Assembly: GCA_009778865.1 (NCBI GenBank)
Contig: WRFJ01000061.1
Span: forward strand, 1 to 6,198
DNA length: 6,198 nucleotides
Origin: Chloroflexota bacterium
Lineage (GTDB): Bacteria; Chloroflexota; Dehalococcoidia; Dehalococcoidales; WRFJ01
Reading direction: 5' to 3'
Below, one piece after another: positions 4,107 to 6,198 of this stretch (its first letter is position 1; each line of letters opens with the position of its first letter). The notes beneath the pieces were generated by a model. That model was given only the letters and a program-made list of their open reading frames with translations. It ran no database searches and was not told the DNA's origin. A program made the translations under genes and the position numbers.

Positions 4107-6198
4107 AGGGGCTTTTTCCAGCGCCAGTTTCCGGTCGCCCTCTCGCAATACTATATCAGTAATTACTACAGTGGGTTGATAGACATTTTCAATAATGGTT
4201 TGCACATCTGCACCTTTAAACCATACCAAACCGTTAATGGAGCCAAAATATAGTATACCGGCCTTATCTAGGAAAGCAGCATCTTCACTAAATTCATTAG
4301 CTGGCAGGCCGTCATATATATCAAACACATACATATTATATTCTTTAGTATAATCGCCGTTTCTGAAATCAAAACGTACCAAGCCTTTGTTGGTAGACAG
4401 CCATATATAGCCTTGAGCATCTTCTAAAACATTATGCGCTATCTCATCTTGCCAATAATGATAATTAAAAGAATTGCTGACAGCATTATACAAACTGAGA
4501 CCACTGGCGGTGCATGCCCATATATTTCCCTTACTGTCTTCGTATACCGATTCCACTCTGTTACTTAAAAGGCCGCCCATGGCAACACTATAGTGTTGAT
4601 AAGCAGCAGTCTGCATATTATATTTATATAAACCGTTATTAGTGGATACCCACATAAAACTCTTAGAATCGTGGGTGACAGAATTTACCGGATAAACGCT
4701 AAATGTAGCTTCGTCGTAAGCTACACTCTCCAGTGTTTTAATATCTATTACCATCAGACCGAAAAGTGTGCCCACATAAATTGAACCGTCTTTGTAATTC
4801 AAAGAAGTAACCATACCGTCGTAGCGGCTGGTATTGATATTGGTTAAAGCAATATGCATGAACTTGCCATCGGCAGTCATCATATCCAGGCCACCGGTAG
4901 AACCTACCCAGATACGTCCGTAGCCGTCTTCCTCTATAGCCTTAATAGTATGACCCACAATGCTTGTATCATCAAAAGGATCATTATGGTAGGTAGTTAC
5001 TACGCCCGTCTGCCCATCTATGCAATTTAAGCCGTCAAAAGTGCCGATCCATAGATGGCCCCGGCTATCGCGCAATACGCTTTGTACATAAGGGCTGTCT
5101 AAACTCTGGATATTGCCAGATACATGTGCCACAACACCAAAAGCTTGCTTGTCTTTAATTAGCATATTAATGCCGCCGGCAAAAGTGCCAATCCATACAA
5201 TATTCTGACGGTCTATAAACACCGTCCATAAAGTACTGTCGGTAAGACTGCGGTCATTACCTTTTTCATTTTTATAGACAGTAAATTTATTATCACCTTT
5301 TTTAAGCTCACATAAGCCGTCAGGTGTACCGACCCATAAAGTGCCATCTTTAGCCGCAGTTAAAGAACGTACTCGCTCATTGCTAAGACTGCCCTCAACT
5401 GCCGGATTGTATTTAAAAACACGACTGCGGTCAAATTGGCCCGAAGCAATATTAAAGCAAGTAATGCCATCATAAGTGCCAGCCCATATGACATTTTCGG
5501 CTTGGCTATAGCAAACAGCACGCACCACATTGTGTGGCAGAGGATACTCGTCTACCGGCATATTATTATCATTACGATAAACAATAAATTGATCTTTAGC
5601 CACATTATAAAAGAATAACCCGCTGTTGGTGCCTATCCAAATATCGCCCGAAGCATCAGAACATAAAGACCATACTCTATTGGAAACTAACGGCGAATTG
5701 GCTGTAGTAAATTGCTTAAAAGTATTGGCAACAGTGTCAAACACCACAATACCACCGGCCGTGCCGATCCATAAATTGCCTTTACTGTCTTCGGCTATAC
5801 CGTTTATATTATTGGAAAGAATGCTGCTAATATGAGCGTCTTCATTATGTATAAAAATATCAAAAGTGTCAGTCAGTGGATTGTAACGGTTTAATCCGCC
5901 CACCTGAGTACCGATCCATATACGATCCCGGCTGTCTTTAAACAAACAAGTTATATGGTTATCGCTAATCGAAGAAGGATCATCTTTGCGGTGTTTGTAA
6001 ACAGTAAAAGAAACACCATCATAGCGGTTTAAACCATCTTTGGTGCCAAACCACATAAAACCCACAGAATCTTGCAATATGGCAAAAACTGAACTTTGTG
6101 AAAGACCGGCAGTTAAACCCAAATGTTCAAAGGCCACCGAACGAGTAAGCCCATATTCGTTACCGGCCGCAGCTTTATTAGCTAAAGGCATTAAAATG
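4104..6198 (-). CDS. Sensor half of propeller histidine kinase: two seven-bladed propellers (5' end beyond window)
   Basis: This half encodes the extracytoplasmic ligand-sensing region of a two-component sensor. Counting from the Met at 6191, I find fourteen propeller repeats of the form D-x-x-G-x-hydrophobic-W-x-G-T-x-x-G-L. Examples are DSVGFMWFGTKDGLNRYDG (41-59), DSKGNLWIGTAGGI (135-148) and DSRGHLWIGTFDGL (375-388). They end in the typical final blade (DGLPANEF at 627-634, ILYFGSINGLVWF at 646-658). Fourteen blades fit two stacked seven-bladed propellers. The Y_Y_Y domain begins about residue 672 and is cut by the TAG after residue 695. The frame stays open upstream of 6191, and ILMPLANKAAAGNEYG looks like the end of a signal peptide, so the true start is probably outside the window. 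Read through the TAG, the protein would be at least 1077 residues. If it stops there, it would be a secreted, membrane-free propeller. Confidence 0.88.
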   Translation of the reverse strand, partial: ILMPLANKAAAGNEYGLTRSVAFEHLGLTAGLSQSSVFAILQDSVGFMWFGTKDGLNRYDGVSFTVYKHRKDDPSSISDNHITCLFKDSRDRIWIGTQVGGLNRYNPLTDTFDIFIHNEDAHISSILSNNINGIAEDSKGNLWIGTAGGIVVFDTVANTFKQFTTANSPLVSNRVWSLCSDASGDIWIGTNSGLFFYNVAKDQFIVYRNDNNMPVDEYPLPHNVVRAVCYSQAENVIWAGTYDGITCFNIASGQFDRSRVFKYNPAVEGSLSNERVRSLTAAKDGTLWVGTPDGLCELKKGDNKFTVYKNEKGNDRSLTDSTLWTVFIDRQNIVWIGTFAGGINMLIKDKQAFGVVAHVSGNIQSLDSPYVQSVLRDSRGHLWIGTFDGLNCIDGQTGVVTTYHNDPFDDTSIVGHTIKAIEEDGYGRIWVGSTGGLDMMTADGKFMHIALTNINTSRYDGMVTSLNYKDGSIYVGTLFGLMVIDIKTLESVAYDEATFSVYPVNSVTHDSKSFMWVSTNNGLYKYNMQTAAYQHYSVAMGGLLSNRVESVYEDSKGNIWACTASGLSLYNAVSNSFNYHYWQDEIAHNVLEDAQGYIWLSTNKGLVRFDFRNGDYTKEYNMYVFDIYDGLPANEFSEDAAFLDKAGILYFGSINGLVWFKGADVQTIIENVYQPTVVITDIVLREGDRKLALEKAP

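Noticed and set aside
5436..5835. Plus-strand frames of 60 and 69 codons
   Set aside because: They are antisense to the propeller repeats and have no recognisable features or ribosome sites.
4104..6198. The internal repeats as a DNA repeat array or CRISPR
   Set aside because: The periodicity is at protein level (propeller blades of about 45 residues). The DNA copies are divergent and of variable spacing.

Overview
The window is a compact, AT-rich bacterial segment in which every gene I can support lies on the minus strand, so transcription runs from high to low coordinates. The response regulator has a style (a GLPDISGF block around the phosphorylated Asp, then GADDYVVKPF) that resembles Dehalococcoidia (Chloroflexota) regulators I recall. 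A Dehalococcoidia-like or other anaerobic bacterium is therefore my best guess, held loosely. Shine-Dalgarno sites of the AAAGGA/GGAG type are visible before several genes.

Layout in order of transcription. (1) 6198 to 2958 is one long reading frame for a sensor histidine kinase. It has fourteen propeller repeats (two seven-bladed propellers), a Y_Y_Y domain, one membrane segment, a HisKA domain and an HATPase. A single in-frame TAG at 4104-4106 interrupts it, and the frame is the same on both sides. Its 5' end lies outside the window. (2) 2953 to 2276 is an OmpR/PhoB-type response regulator with all phosphorylation residues, 4 nt after the kinase. (3) 2275 to 2049 is an AT-rich spacer with inverted repeats and a good promoter for the next gene. 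(4) 2048 to 1404 is an XRE-type helix-turn-helix repressor whose LexA/CI-like S24 domain has lost both catalytic residues. (5) A second, near-consensus promoter (TTGACA-17-TATGAT) is followed at once by a perfect 22-bp palindrome. It drives a tight four-gene run: a DUF134 (UPF0251) DNA-binding protein with a TTG start (1328-954), a two-cluster ferredoxin (941-717), a 51-residue zinc ribbon (713-558) and an Mrp/NBP35-type ATPase (558 to beyond base 1).

The kinase and regulator form a two-component system that should sense an extracytoplasmic ligand. The DUF134-ferredoxin-zinc ribbon-Mrp run looks like an iron-sulfur or metal-cluster handling module, probably autoregulated by DUF134 at the palindrome. 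The target genes of the two-component system are not in the window.

The most notable points are the amber codon splitting an otherwise intact kinase, the palindromic operator on the start site of the DUF134 promoter, and the catalytically dead S24 regulator.
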